From contig NZ_QUMK01000041.1 of NCBI RefSeq assembly GCF_010907035.1, positions 1 to 51,362 on the forward strand: a DNA stretch of 51,362 nt, read 5' to 3'. The position numbers were made by a program, and so were the translations under genes. Positions within the stretch are counted from its first letter, which is position 1; every line of letters begins with the position of its first letter. Under the pieces are notes generated by a model. That model did not search any database and was not told the DNA's origin. It saw nothing but the letters and a program-made list of their open reading frames with translations. Of the stretch, positions 17,869 to 26,802 are shown one piece after another. The DNA is from Rhodopseudomonas sp. BR0M22 (lineage in GTDB: Bacteria; Pseudomonadota; Alphaproteobacteria; Rhizobiales; Xanthobacteraceae).

Positions 17869-20415
17869 CTATCCCGCCTGCCGCGCCGGGGAGGGTTGCG
17901 TCGCCGGCTTGGTCGGCACGTTCCAGATCTCTTCGGCGTATTCGCGAATGGTGCGGTCCGAGGAGAACCACGCCATCCGGGCGACGTTGAGGATACCGGC
18001 GCGGGTCCAGGCCGGGCCGGCGCGCCAGCGCGCGTCGATGCCGCGCTGGGCTTCGTAGTAGCTGTCGAAGTCGGCGCTGACCATGTAGTGGTCGAGATGC
18101 CGCAGCGCATGCGCGACGGAGGCGAACCGCGCCCGGTCGTCGGGCGAGAACGCGCCGGAGTCGATCGCGCGGATCGCGTTGGCGAGCGCCGGCGAGCGGT
18201 TGATGACGTCGGTGGCATCGAGCCCCTGGGCACGGCGAGCCACCACTTCGAGCGCTTCCATGCCGAAGATCGCGATGTTCTCCGCCCCCACCAGGTCACG
18301 GATTTCGATATTGGCGCCGTCGAGCGTGCCGATCGTCAGCGCGCCGTTCAGCGCCAGCTTCATATTGCCGGTGCCGGAGGCTTCCATGCCGGCGGTCGAG
18401 ATCTGCTCCGACAGGTCTGCGGCCGGAATGATCACCTCGGCGAGGCTGACATTGTAGTCGGCGAGGAACACCACTTTCAGCTTGCCGCCGATCGAGGCGT
18501 CGTTGTTCACCACCTCGGCGACGTCGTTGATCAGCTTGATGATCAGCTTGGCGTAGCGATAGCTAGCCGCCGCTTTGCCGGCGAAAATCTTGACCCTCGG
18601 CACCCAGTCGCGGTTCGGATCGTCCTTGATCGCCTGATACAGCGCGATGGTCTCGAGCACGTTGAGCAATTGCCGCTTGTACTCGTGAATGCGCTTGATC
18701 TGGACGTCGAACAGCGCGCTCGGGTCGATCCGGATGTTGTTGCGCTCGCCGATCAGCCGCGCCAGCGCCACCTTGTTGCGGTGCTTGACCGAACGGAACT
18801 GCTGCTGAAACGCGCTGTCGCCGGCGAAGGCTTCGAGCCGTTCCAGCCGGGTCGGATCGTCCAGCACTTCGTCGCCGGCGACCGAGCGGATCAGGTCGGT
18901 CAGCCCCGGATTGGCCAGCGTCAGCCAGCGCCGGAAGGTGATGCCGTTGGTCTTGTTGGTGATGCGGCCCGGATACAGGAAGTTGAGATCGTGGAACACG
19001 GTCTCCTTCATCAGGTCGGAGTGCATCGCCGAGACGCCGTTGATGCGATGCGAGCCGATGAAGGCGAGGTGGCCCATCCGCACCCGGCGGCCGGCCTTCT
19101 CGTCGATCAGCGACACCGAGGCGCGGAACTCGATGTCGCCCGGGCTGCGCGCCTCGGCGAGGCCGAGATGCGCCTCGTTGATACGGTAGATGATTTCGAG
19201 GTGCCGCGGCAGCGTGCGCTGGAACAGGTCGAGCGGCCAGGTCTCCAGCGCCTCGGGCAGCAGCGTATGGTTGGTGTAGCTCAGCGTCGCGACCGTGATC
19301 TGCCAGGCGTCGTCCCAGCGCAGCGCGTGGACGTCGACCAGGAGTCGCATCAGCTCGGCGACCGCCAGCGACGGGTGGGTGTCGTTAAGCTGGATTGCGG
19401 CCTTCTTGGCGAGGTTGCGGATCTGGCCGTCGGAATCCAAATGCCGCTTGATCAGGTCCTGCAGCGAGGCGGAGACGAAGAAATACTCCTGGCGCAGCCG
19501 CAGCTCGCGGCCCGCCGGGCTCTCATCGTTCGGATACAGGAACTTGCAGATCGCCTCGGCGCGTGCCTCGTGCGCGGTCGCGCCGAGATAGTCGCCGGTA
19601 TTGAACACGTCGATCAGCAGCGGGTCCGGCGCGCGCGCCGACCACAGCCGCAGCGCGTTGACGTGCTCGCCGCGCCAACCGACGATCGGGGTGTCGTAGG
19701 CGACCGCCTGCACGGTCTCGCCCGGCGTCCACACCGCGCGGGTAAAGCCCTTGGCGTCGGTGACCTGGTCGACATGGCCGCCGAACTTGACCTGATAGAC
19801 GACCTCCGGCCGCTGCAGTTCCCACGGGTTGCCGAAGCTCAGCCACTCGTCCGGGAATTCCTGCTGCCAGCCGTGATTGATGATCTGGCGGAACAGGCCG
19901 TAATCGTAACGGATGCCGTAGCCGTAGGCCGGGATCTCCAGCGTCGCCATGCTCTCCATGAAGCATGCGGCGAGCCGGCCGAGGCCGCCATTGCCGAGCG
20001 CCGCGTCCGGTTCGCATTTGCGCAAATCATTGAGGCCGACGCCGAGGTCGCCGAGCGCGGCGGCGAATTGGGACAGCAGACCCATATTGTTCAGCGAATC
20101 GGTGAACAGCCGGCCGATCAGGAACTCGAGCGACAGATAATACACCCGCTTGCGGCCGGCGTCGTAGCTCTCCTTCTCGGACACCAGCCAGCGGTGCACG
20201 ATCCGGTCGCGCAGCGCCAAGGCGGAGGCCTTGTACCAATCGTGCTTGGTCGCGTGCGCGGCCTCCTTGCCGATCGCCAGCGTCAGCTTGGCGAGGATCG
20301 CGCTTTTGATCTCGGCGAGCGCCAGCTCATCCAGAGGCGCCGACTGGGAGGAATTTTTTTCTGGTAGCGACTGCACGGGCAAGTGACCATTCCAAGCGGA
20401 CGAGACCACGACCAT
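17869..20415 (-). CDS. glgP: Glycogen/starch/alpha-glucan phosphorylase
   Basis: Releases glucose-1-phosphate from glycogen by phosphorolysis. The 848-aa protein has the family layout, including YYLSLEFLIGR, the glycine-rich ALGNGGLGRLAAC, the TNHTLLPEALE segment, QIKRIHEYKRQLLN, and EASGTGNMKLALNGAL, which carries the PLP-bound Lys. Length matches bacterial GlgP. No other glycogen gene is close, so it appears as a single gene here. The start at 20415 (MVVVSSAWNG) has an extension before the conserved region; a later start is possible. Confidence 0.96.
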   Translation of the reverse strand: MVVVSSAWNGHLPVQSLPEKNSSQSAPLDELALAEIKSAILAKLTLAIGKEAAHATKHDWYKASALALRDRIVHRWLVSEKESYDAGRKRVYYLSLEFLIGRLFTDSLNNMGLLSQFAAALGDLGVGLNDLRKCEPDAALGNGGLGRLAACFMESMATLEIPAYGYGIRYDYGLFRQIINHGWQQEFPDEWLSFGNPWELQRPEVVYQVKFGGHVDQVTDAKGFTRAVWTPGETVQAVAYDTPIVGWRGEHVNALRLWSARAPDPLLIDVFNTGDYLGATAHEARAEAICKFLYPNDESPAGRELRLRQEYFFVSASLQDLIKRHLDSDGQIRNLAKKAAIQLNDTHPSLAVAELMRLLVDVHALRWDDAWQITVATLSYTNHTLLPEALETWPLDLFQRTLPRHLEIIYRINEAHLGLAEARSPGDIEFRASVSLIDEKAGRRVRMGHLAFIGSHRINGVSAMHSDLMKETVFHDLNFLYPGRITNKTNGITFRRWLTLANPGLTDLIRSVAGDEVLDDPTRLERLEAFAGDSAFQQQFRSVKHRNKVALARLIGERNNIRIDPSALFDVQIKRIHEYKRQLLNVLETIALYQAIKDDPNRDWVPRVKIFAGKAAASYRYAKLIIKLINDVAEVVNNDASIGGKLKVVFLADYNVSLAEVIIPAADLSEQISTAGMEASGTGNMKLALNGALTIGTLDGANIEIRDLVGAENIAIFGMEALEVVARRAQGLDATDVINRSPALANAIRAIDSGAFSPDDRARFASVAHALRHLDHYMVSADFDSYYEAQRGIDARWRAGPAWTRAGILNVARMAWFSSDRTIREYAEEIWNVPTKPATQPSPARQAG

Positions 20416-20699
20416 ACAAACAATAGTCCCGGATCGAAACCCGTGACGAGGGCATCGTTGCGGCGCGGTGCCTGGGTTTTGTGCAAAAAGCCGCGACTCC
20501 CGGTGCCTGCAAGCCAGGCGATCGCTCGGTTCTGAGTCCTGAACGCTCAGATCGGAGGCCGATCGGGCCGGATCCCGCCCGAGACAAGGGATGGCGGTAA
20601 GAACAAAATTAGAACATTATGCAAGGTCTTGAGTTATCATTTCGATTCGGCGCGCGGCGCCGTCTATATCTATGGTCTGTTCAAGCTTCCGAGGACGAG
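20416..20699. other. Divergent intergenic region
   Basis: 284 bp between the divergent glgP and small hypothetical genes. It should hold both promoters. The segment 20600-20640 is more A/T-rich than its surroundings. I see no clear operator, riboswitch or hairpin in it. Confidence 0.3.
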
Positions 20700-21131
20700 A
20701 TGTCCACCATCGCCTTCGACCAGACGGCGCTCACCCGGATCGCCGATTTCGCCCGTTCGCTGTCGCGGCTGCATCAGCTCGCCCGCCGGCAATGGGTCGA
20801 TGACGACCAGCTCGACCGCGAGTTCAACGCGGTGTGCGTGTCGATCTGGGGTTACTGCCCGGACGATCTGGTCGACCAGATGTTCGATCCTGCCGATCTT
20901 GCCTGGCTGGATACGCTCGACGAGGCCACCGCGCGGATCTTCGCGGCCGAGCACGGCTACGATCTGGTCGACGACACCGGCATGCTGACCGACTGGTGGG
21001 GCTATTGCTGGATGATCCTGGCCGAAGCCCGCGGCCTGCTCACCGCCGAAAACCGCGCCGCCGCCCGCGCCCACCTCGAGGAATGCTACCGCACCGCCCC
21101 GAATGTGATCGGGGTGATCGTCGGCAGGTAG
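20700..21131 (+). CDS. Hypothetical acidic protein
   Basis: A 143-aa protein that I do not recognise. It is acidic and rich in Asp, Trp and Ala, with no signal peptide or membrane span. Conserved-looking blocks are DDQLDREFNAVCVSIWGYC, DPADLAWLDTLDEATARIF and DTGMLTDWWGYCWMILAEARG. The ATG at 20700 has GAGGA just upstream; a frame open to 20619 would add 27 basic residues. It is divergent from glgP and convergent with the DUF2865 gene. Confidence 0.7.
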   Translation: MSTIAFDQTALTRIADFARSLSRLHQLARRQWVDDDQLDREFNAVCVSIWGYCPDDLVDQMFDPADLAWLDTLDEATARIFAAEHGYDLVDDTGMLTDWWGYCWMILAEARGLLTAENRAAARAHLEECYRTAPNVIGVIVGR

Positions 21132-21175
21132 GCGTCGAGGCATTGCGTGGGCTGCGTAGCGCTTAAGCCGGAGGT

Positions 21176-21319
21176 GTCATTCCGGGGCGCTCACGAAGTG
21201 AGCGAACCCGGAATCCCGCGGTTGTTTGGTCGATAAGCCTCCCCGCGCCGCGCCGCCGCGGTGCCTTGAACGTCGAGATTCCGGGTCCGCTCGCTGGCGC
21301 GAGCGTCCCGGAATGACGG
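21176..21319. repeat. Two-armed palindromic repeat, family B
   Basis: 144 bp from GTCATTCCGGGGCGC to GTCCCGGAATGACGG. Inner arms AACCCGGAATC and GATTCCGGGTC flank a less conserved centre of about 55 bp that differs from the other copies. It lies between the convergent small hypothetical and DUF2865 genes. Confidence 0.88.
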
Positions 21320-21335
21320 TGAGTGCGAGAGAGAC

Positions 21336-22142
21336 TCAGTCGATGCCGGCGCGGCGGCCGTGGGGAAGCGGCTTCGGAGTCTCGACCGGCAGTGAGACGT
21401 CGCGGCCGAGCGCGGGGGGCGCCTGTTCGGCGATCTGCTCGTTGACCGGAGCGACCTTCATCTCGCCGAGGCGGGCGCGCAGGCTGGCGGTCAGGCCCGG
21501 ATAGTCGGCGACCGGGGTGAAGTCCGGCGTCTGCTCGACGCCGAGACGCACGCCCGTATAGGCGGCAAGGCCGTCGGCGGTGGCGACGATGTCGCCGGCG
21601 CGCAGCGAGGTGTCCTGCGACAGGTCGATCTGCGCGAGGCCGGCGGGATCGCGGCCGTTGCAGGTGCAGTCCGGCTTCAGCGCCTTGCGATAGGCGAAGG
21701 CGTTGGGCGAGTCGGCGTAGCGCTCGCCATTGGCGGCGCGCGCGCCGTCGATCTGGCTGCCGTAATACACCTTGGCATTGCCGGCCGGGCAGAACGCCTG
21801 GCACATCTGTGCCGGGCTGGTGCCGGCGCGGAGCTGCAGCGGGAAGTACTTGCCGTCGCAGCTTCGCACGCAGAATGCCGGGCCGCCGCCCCCGGCGGAC
21901 GCCTGGCGCTGCGGTTGCGGCTGCTGGTTTTGCTGATTGAGCCCGAACGGGTCGGCGAAGAAGCTGGCCTGCGCCGGCGCGCCGCGCTGCTGTGGCCGCT
22001 GCGGGCCGGAGCCGCCGAACAGAAATTCCAGCAGGTTCTGCGCCGAGGCGATCTCAGGCGTGGCGAACACCGGCAAAGCGAGCGCGGCCCCGAGGACGAG
22101 CGCGCGGCGCCGAAGGCGTGAATTGGTAAGAATATGACGCAA
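21336..22142 (-). CDS. DUF2865 domain secreted protein
   Basis: A 268-aa protein with a cleavable signal peptide (basic start, then ALVLGAALALPVFATPEIASAQ). A Gln/Pro-rich region follows, then a domain with paired cysteines in FCVRSCDGKYFPL, MCQAFCPAG and DCTCNGRDP, which I recognise as DUF2865, a Rhizobiales family of unknown function. The TTG at 22142 has GGAG 6 nt upstream; a GTG at 22166 would add eight residues. The function is unknown; it is presumably periplasmic. Confidence 0.8.
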   Translation of the reverse strand: MRHILTNSRLRRRALVLGAALALPVFATPEIASAQNLLEFLFGGSGPQRPQQRGAPAQASFFADPFGLNQQNQQPQPQRQASAGGGGPAFCVRSCDGKYFPLQLRAGTSPAQMCQAFCPAGNAKVYYGSQIDGARAANGERYADSPNAFAYRKALKPDCTCNGRDPAGLAQIDLSQDTSLRAGDIVATADGLAAYTGVRLGVEQTPDFTPVADYPGLTASLRARLGEMKVAPVNEQIAEQAPPALGRDVSLPVETPKPLPHGRRAGID

Positions 22143-22243
22143 CGCCCACTCCACCGACGCAACCACCCCGCGGCAAGGCCGCTGTTGGTCGCAACTTTAG
22201 AGCAGGATGGTAAACGCCGGGTTTCCGGCGGCGTCCGCGGCGC

Positions 22244-22807
22244 TCAGGTGTTGAGGAACTCGCTGGCCTTGTACAGTGACCGGAACGGCAGCCCGGCCTC
22301 GGCGAAGGCTTCGGTGGCGCCTTCCTCGCGGTCCACCATGGTCAGCACCAGCACGATCTCGGCCCCGGATTCCTTCACCGCTTCGACCGCCTTGATGGCC
22401 GAGCCGCCGGTGGTGGTGACGTCCTCGACGATGACGCAGCGCTTGCCGGCGAGGCTCTCGCCCTTGGCCAGGCCTTCGACCGACAGCCGGGCGCCATGTT
22501 CCTTCGGCTTCTTGCGCACGAAGAACGCCGCGATCGGATGGTTCTTCAGCCAGGACAGCTGCGCGATCGCGCCGGCCAGCGGCACCGCGCCCATCTCCAG
22601 CCCGCCGACATAGTCGACCTTCTCGTCGCGCAGCGCCTCATAGGTCAATTCGGCCAGCAGCGCGGCGCCCTCGGGATCGAGCATCGTCGGCTTCAGGTTG
22701 AAGTAGAAGTCGCTCTTGCGCCCCGACGCGAGCGTGATCTCCCCCCGGCCGAACGAACGGGTGCGGATGATGTCTGCAAGGCGGGCGCGGGACGCGGATT
22801 TGGACAC
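22244..22807 (-). CDS. pyrE: Orotate phosphoribosyltransferase
   Basis: Makes orotidine 5'-phosphate from orotate and PRPP in pyrimidine synthesis. The 187-aa product has the type I PRTase PRPP-binding motif [13 protein letters not shown], with FYFNLK and the VRKKPKEHG loop typical of PyrE. Length matches the shorter alphaproteobacterial form. It is on the same strand as polA but separated from it by 324 bp of repeats. Confidence 0.96.
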   Translation of the reverse strand: MSKSASRARLADIIRTRSFGRGEITLASGRKSDFYFNLKPTMLDPEGAALLAELTYEALRDEKVDYVGGLEMGAVPLAGAIAQLSWLKNHPIAAFFVRKKPKEHGARLSVEGLAKGESLAGKRCVIVEDVTTTGGSAIKAVEAVKESGAEIVLVLTMVDREEGATEAFAEAGLPFRSLYKASEFLNT

Positions 22808-22954
22808 GGGCGGACTCTCTAGCTTCAGCTTTGCGGAAAACGCCGCAATCTATCCCCGAGACCGCGCCGATGCCAGCGGCGCGAGGAAGGTATCAACGGG
22901 GCAAATGCCTACAGCGCCCGCCGTATTGACCGCAGCAGTGCCGCTTGGCTCAGC

Positions 22955-22998
22955 GCGCTCCCTCTCCCGCCCGCGGGAGAGGGTTGGGGTGAGGGCGC
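22955..22998. repeat. Palindromic repeat, family A
   Basis: CGCGCTCCCTCTCCCGC, hairpin arm GCGGGAGAGGG, then TTGGGGTGAGGGC. It is nearly identical to the copy inside polA at 25105. The 324-bp gap 22808-23131 between pyrE and polA contains this copy and the next; I see nothing else in it. Confidence 0.85.
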
Positions 22999-23032
22999 CC
23001 CGAGCAGTGAGTTCGCGTCTCGCGGAGAGGAG

Positions 23033-23089
23033 TGCCCTCACCCGGATCGCTGCGCGATCCGACCTCTCCCGCAAGCGGGCGAGGTTGCT
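23033..23089. repeat. Palindromic repeat, family A (variant)
   Basis: Reads TGCCCTCACCCGGATCGC, an inner GGATCGC/GCGATCC hairpin, then GACCTCTCCCGCAAGCGGG. It is inverted relative to the copy at 22955, so the pair could form a larger structure. It lies 43 bp beyond the polA stop. Confidence 0.75.
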
Positions 23090-23131
23090 CAGTGCCCGAC
23101 GCGGATCAGCAACCCACAGCGATGGGCGCCA

Positions 23132-26100
23132 CTAATGCGCTTCGTCCCAATTATCCGCCGCGCGTGCATCCACCTGCAGCGGGACGTTGAGGATCACCGC
23201 CGGGAACGGCGCGTCCTGCATCACGCTGCGCACCACCGGCAGCGTCGCTTCGACCTCGGCTTCCGGCACTTCGAAGATCAGTTCGTCGTGGACCTGCAGC
23301 AGCATCTGGGCGCTGAGCTTCTTTTCGGCGAGCGCGTCCTCCATCCGCACCATGGCGCGGCGGATGATGTCGGCGGCGGAGCCCTGCAGCCGGGCGTTGA
23401 TCGCGGCGCGTTCGTTGAACGCGCGGATCGACGGGTTCGAGGCCTTGATGTCCGGATAGTGGCATTTGCGGCCGAACAGCGTGGTGACGTAACCATGCGT
23501 GCGGCAGAAATCGCGGGTCTCGTCCATATAGGCGCGGATGCCCGGGAAGCGCTCGAAGTAGCGCTTGATATAGGCGCCGGCTTCCTCGCGCGGGATGCCG
23601 AGCTGATTGGCGAGGCCGAACGCCGAGATGCCGTAGATAATGCCGAAATTGATCGCTTTCGCCCGGCGGCGGATCTCCGACGGCATGCCTTCGACCGGGA
23701 CGCCGAACATCTCCGACGCCGTCATCGCGTGAATGTCGATGCCGTCCTGAAACGCCTTGCGCAGCGCCGGGACGTCGGCGACTTCGGACAAGAGCCGCAG
23801 CTCGATCTGCGAGTAGTCGGCCGACACCAGCTTGTTCCCTGGCGTCGCCACGAAGGCGCGGCGGATTTTGCGGCCGTCCTCCGTGCGCACCGGGATGTTC
23901 TGCAGGTTCGGCTCGTTCGACGACAGCCGGCCGGTTGTGGTGGCGGCGAGCGCATAGGTGGTGTGGACGCGGTGGGTCTGCGGATGCACGTAATTCGGCA
24001 GCGCGTCGGTGTAGGTCGAGCGCAGCTTGCTGACCTGCCGCCACTCCAGAATCTTCTTCGGGAATTCGTGGCCCTGCTCGGCGAGTTCGTCGAGCACCTG
24101 CGCCGAGGTCGACCACGCGCCGGTCTTGGTCTTGCTGCCGCCGGGCAGCCCCATCTTGCCGAACAGGATGTCGCCGAGCTGCTTCGGGCTGCCGATATTG
24201 ATGTCCTCGCCGGCGAGCTCGCGGATCTCGGCCTCGATCCGCGCCGCGGTCTGGGCGAAATCGGACGACAGCCGCGACAGCACCTGGCGGTCGATCGAGA
24301 TGCCGCGCCGCTCCATCCGTGCCAGCACGCCGACCAGCGGTCGCTCCAGCGTCTCGTACACCGCCGTCATGCTGCCCGCGACAAGGCGTGGCTTGAGCGC
24401 GCGCGCCAGCCGCAAGCTCACGTCGGCGCGCTCGGCCGCATAGGCGGTGGCGCGATCGATTCCGACCTGATCGAAGCCGATCTTGTTTTTACCGGTGCCG
24501 GTCAACTCGGTCAGCGTTTGCAGCGTATGGCCGAGATTGCTCTCGGACAGCGCGTCGAGCCCATGGCTGCCGCGGCCGGCATCGAGCGCGTAGGACATCA
24601 GTTGCGGATCGTCGATGTTGCGCAAGGTCAGACCATGCTGCGCCAGCAGCACCGCGGCAAACTTGATCGCGAAGCCGACCTTGGCGACGCCTGCGGATTC
24701 GAGGACCGGCTTCAGCGCATCGAGCGCGTCGCGGGTGCCGAGCTGATCGGGCGCAAGGCCGGCGGCGAACAGGCCGTCGCCATCGCCGGCCTGCTTGTGG
24801 GCCAGCGGGATGTAGCAGGCGTCGTTCGGGCCGAGCGCCAGCGCAACGCCGGTCAGCTCCGCCTGCATCGGATCGATCGAGGTCGCGACCGCTTCCAGTG
24901 CCACCACGCCGGTGTCGTGGATGCGGGCGATGACAGCGTGCAACTCGTCCAGCGTGCGTAGTGTCTTGTAGGCGGTGCGGTCGACCGGGACCTTTCGCGC
25001 AGCCTCGGCTCGCGACGCCACCAGCGCCTCCGGCGACAGCACGACGCCCGGCTTGCCGTCGCGTCCGCGTCCGGCATTCAGTGGACCACCTGGCCCCGAA
25101 TCCGGCGCGCTCCCTCTCCCGCTTGCGGGAGAGGGCTGGGGTGAGGGCTCTTGCCCCGCAAACAAATCGTCGCTCGCGGCAACGGCGCTCCTCGCCAGCG
25201 TCGGAACGGCCGACTTGAGCGCCGTCTCCGCCTCGACATCCGACGGATCGATCTGCGCATACTCCGCAACGCGCCGCGTCAGCGTGGTGAATTCCATCGC
25301 CTTGAGGAACGCCACCAGTTTTCGCGCGTCGGGCTCGTGCACCGCCAGCTCTTCCAGCGGCACCTCTAACTTCACATGGTCGTCGAGCAGCACCAGCTTG
25401 CGCGAGATCCGCGCTTTCTCGGCATTCTCGATCAGCGCTTCGCGCCGCTTCGGCTGCTTGATCTCAGGTGCGCGGGCGAGCAGGGTTTCGAGGTCGCCAT
25501 ATTCGTTGATCAGCTGCGCGGCGGTCTTGATGCCGATGCCCGGCACGCCCGGCACGTTGTCGACGCTGTCGCCGGCCAGCGCCTGGACCTCGACGACCTT
25601 ATTGGGCGGCACGCCGAATTTCTCGATCACCTCGGGCACGCCGATGCGGCGGTCCTTCATGGTGTCGTACATCACCACGCAGTCGGTCACGAGCTGCATC
25701 AGGTCCTTGTCGGACGACACGATCGTCGCCGTAGCCCCGGCCTCGCAGGCCTCGCGCACGTAAGTGGCGATCAGGTCGTCGGCCTCGAAACCGGACTGTT
25801 CCAGGCATGGCAGATCGAACGCCCGCACCGCCTCGCGGATCAGGCCGAATTGCGGGATCAGGTCCTCCGGCGCCGGCGGCCGGTGCGCCTTGTATTCGGG
25901 GTAGAGCGCGTTGCGGAAGGTGACTTCGGATTTGTCGAAGATGATCGCCAGATGCGTCGGCCGGTTCTCCGGCGGCATGTCACGCAGCAGCTTCCACAGC
26001 ATGTTGCAGAAGCCGAGAACGGCATTGACCTGCAGCCCGTCCGATTTGCGGTTGAGCGGCGGCAGCGCGTGATAGGCGCGGAAGATGTAGGACGAGCCGT

Positions 26101-26206
26101 CGACCAGGAACACATGGTCGCCCTTGCCGGGCGGCTTGACGCCGGCCGGGGCAGGGGGCGTGGAGGCGGCGGGCGTCGCGGCGGCGGATTTGGAGCTTTT
26201 CGGCAT
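23132..26206 (-). CDS. polA: DNA polymerase I
   Basis: Fills gaps and removes RNA primers in replication and repair. The 1024-aa protein has an intact 5'-3' exonuclease domain (VDGSSYIFRAYHALPP, GFEADDLIATY, SSDKDLMQLV), a 3'-5' exonuclease-like domain, and an intact polymerase domain (motif A DYSQIELR near residue 800, motif B RRRAKAINFGIIYG, motif C QVHDELIFEV near 974). It is longer than the E. coli enzyme (928). Two oddities: residues about 352-372 are encoded by a family A intergenic repeat (EPSPQPSPASGRGSA), and the exonuclease metal ligands are changed (see findings). The polymerase is expected to be active without proofreading. Confidence 0.96.
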   Translation of the reverse strand: MPKSSKSAAATPAASTPPAPAGVKPPGKGDHVFLVDGSSYIFRAYHALPPLNRKSDGLQVNAVLGFCNMLWKLLRDMPPENRPTHLAIIFDKSEVTFRNALYPEYKAHRPPAPEDLIPQFGLIREAVRAFDLPCLEQSGFEADDLIATYVREACEAGATATIVSSDKDLMQLVTDCVVMYDTMKDRRIGVPEVIEKFGVPPNKVVEVQALAGDSVDNVPGVPGIGIKTAAQLINEYGDLETLLARAPEIKQPKRREALIENAEKARISRKLVLLDDHVKLEVPLEELAVHEPDARKLVAFLKAMEFTTLTRRVAEYAQIDPSDVEAETALKSAVPTLARSAVAASDDLFAGQEPSPQPSPASGRGSAPDSGPGGPLNAGRGRDGKPGVVLSPEALVASRAEAARKVPVDRTAYKTLRTLDELHAVIARIHDTGVVALEAVATSIDPMQAELTGVALALGPNDACYIPLAHKQAGDGDGLFAAGLAPDQLGTRDALDALKPVLESAGVAKVGFAIKFAAVLLAQHGLTLRNIDDPQLMSYALDAGRGSHGLDALSESNLGHTLQTLTELTGTGKNKIGFDQVGIDRATAYAAERADVSLRLARALKPRLVAGSMTAVYETLERPLVGVLARMERRGISIDRQVLSRLSSDFAQTAARIEAEIRELAGEDINIGSPKQLGDILFGKMGLPGGSKTKTGAWSTSAQVLDELAEQGHEFPKKILEWRQVSKLRSTYTDALPNYVHPQTHRVHTTYALAATTTGRLSSNEPNLQNIPVRTEDGRKIRRAFVATPGNKLVSADYSQIELRLLSEVADVPALRKAFQDGIDIHAMTASEMFGVPVEGMPSEIRRRAKAINFGIIYGISAFGLANQLGIPREEAGAYIKRYFERFPGIRAYMDETRDFCRTHGYVTTLFGRKCHYPDIKASNPSIRAFNERAAINARLQGSAADIIRRAMVRMEDALAEKKLSAQMLLQVHDELIFEVPEAEVEATLPVVRSVMQDAPFPAVILNVPLQVDARAADNWDEAH
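25105..25150. repeat. Family A palindromic repeat inside polA
   Basis: CGCGCTCCCTCTCCCGC, arm GCGGGAGAGGG, then CTGGGGTGAGGGC. It matches the intergenic copy at 22955 almost base for base but lies in frame in polA, between the 5'-3' and 3'-5' exonuclease domains. On the polA strand it is read without a stop as EPSPQPSPASGRGSA. Confidence 0.9.
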
Positions 26207-26363
26207 GGCCGCAACTTAAGGGGTCTTGCGGCTTTTGGCACCCCGTTCCAGTGGGGCAGCCGGGATTTTCCCGTTGGGATATGCCTTTGGCGGTGCAGGG
26301 GGTCCGGCACTTCCGAAAGCTTAAGGGCAGGCGTATATTGTCGATGTGACAAGGACATCGACG

Positions 26364-26678
26364 ATGCCCGACGATCCGATCAGTCTCGAACTTCTGACGC
26401 GGCTGTGCCAGCAGACGCTGCAAGAGACGCGCGCCACCCGCAAGGAGCTGGCCGAGGTGCGGACGCTGTCGCTGCAGACGATTGATTACGCCCGCCGCAT
26501 CGAACGCCGCGTCGCCGAGCAACGCGACGACCTCGAACTGATGATCAAGGCCGAACTCGGCGGATCACTGGCGCATCTGCAGACGCGGATCGAGAACCAC
26601 CTCCAGCCGATCGAAGACCGTCTGCGCGGGCTCGACGAGCTGGAGCAGCGCGTCCAGGCGCTGGAGGGGAAAGTCTGA
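26364..26678 (+). CDS. Small coiled-coil hypothetical protein
   Basis: A 104-aa protein of unknown function, almost wholly helical and charged. Heptad-like leucines run through LLTRLCQQTLQETRATRKEL and LRGLDELEQRVQALEGK, suggesting a coiled coil. No signal peptide or membrane span. The ATG at 26364 has AAGGA 8 nt upstream; a GTG at 26346 is also in frame. It is divergent from polA and convergent with the Nfn-like gene. Confidence 0.65.
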   Translation: MPDDPISLELLTRLCQQTLQETRATRKELAEVRTLSLQTIDYARRIERRVAEQRDDLELMIKAELGGSLAHLQTRIENHLQPIEDRLRGLDELEQRVQALEGKV

Positions 26679-26686
26679 CCTTTCTC

Positions 26687-26771
26687 CATGGCCGGGCTCA
26701 TCCCGGTCATCCACGCGCCAGCGTAGCGAGGTCCCAAGACGTGGATGCCCGGGACGAGCCCGGGCATGACG
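26687..26771. repeat. Palindromic repeat, family D
   Basis: CCATGGCCGGGCTCATCCCGG, TCATCCACGC, centre, GCGTGGATG-like arm, then CCCGGGACGAGCCCGGGCATGACG. Two hairpins with complementary ATCCACG and CGTGGAT inner segments. It lies between the stops of two convergent genes. It is related to the repeat at 13756 and to the hairpin at 49076. Confidence 0.8.
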
Positions 26772-26802
26772 TGGGTGTATTGAGTTAACAGGGCCGACTC
26801 GT

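Noticed and set aside
16751-17971. Thioesterase starting upstream, at 17971
   Set aside because: The extra 129 residues would be encoded by the family B repeat and non-conserved sequence; the ribosome site and family length favour 17584.
17860-20367. Long plus-strand frame (over 800 codons) opposite glgP
   Set aside because: It is antisense to a clear glycogen phosphorylase and consists of Arg/Asp/Val-rich low-complexity sequence, as expected from GC-rich codon bias.
22955-23089. CRISPR-like array from the neighbouring family A repeats
   Set aside because: Only two copies in opposite orientation, with no regular spacers; they are dispersed palindromic elements.
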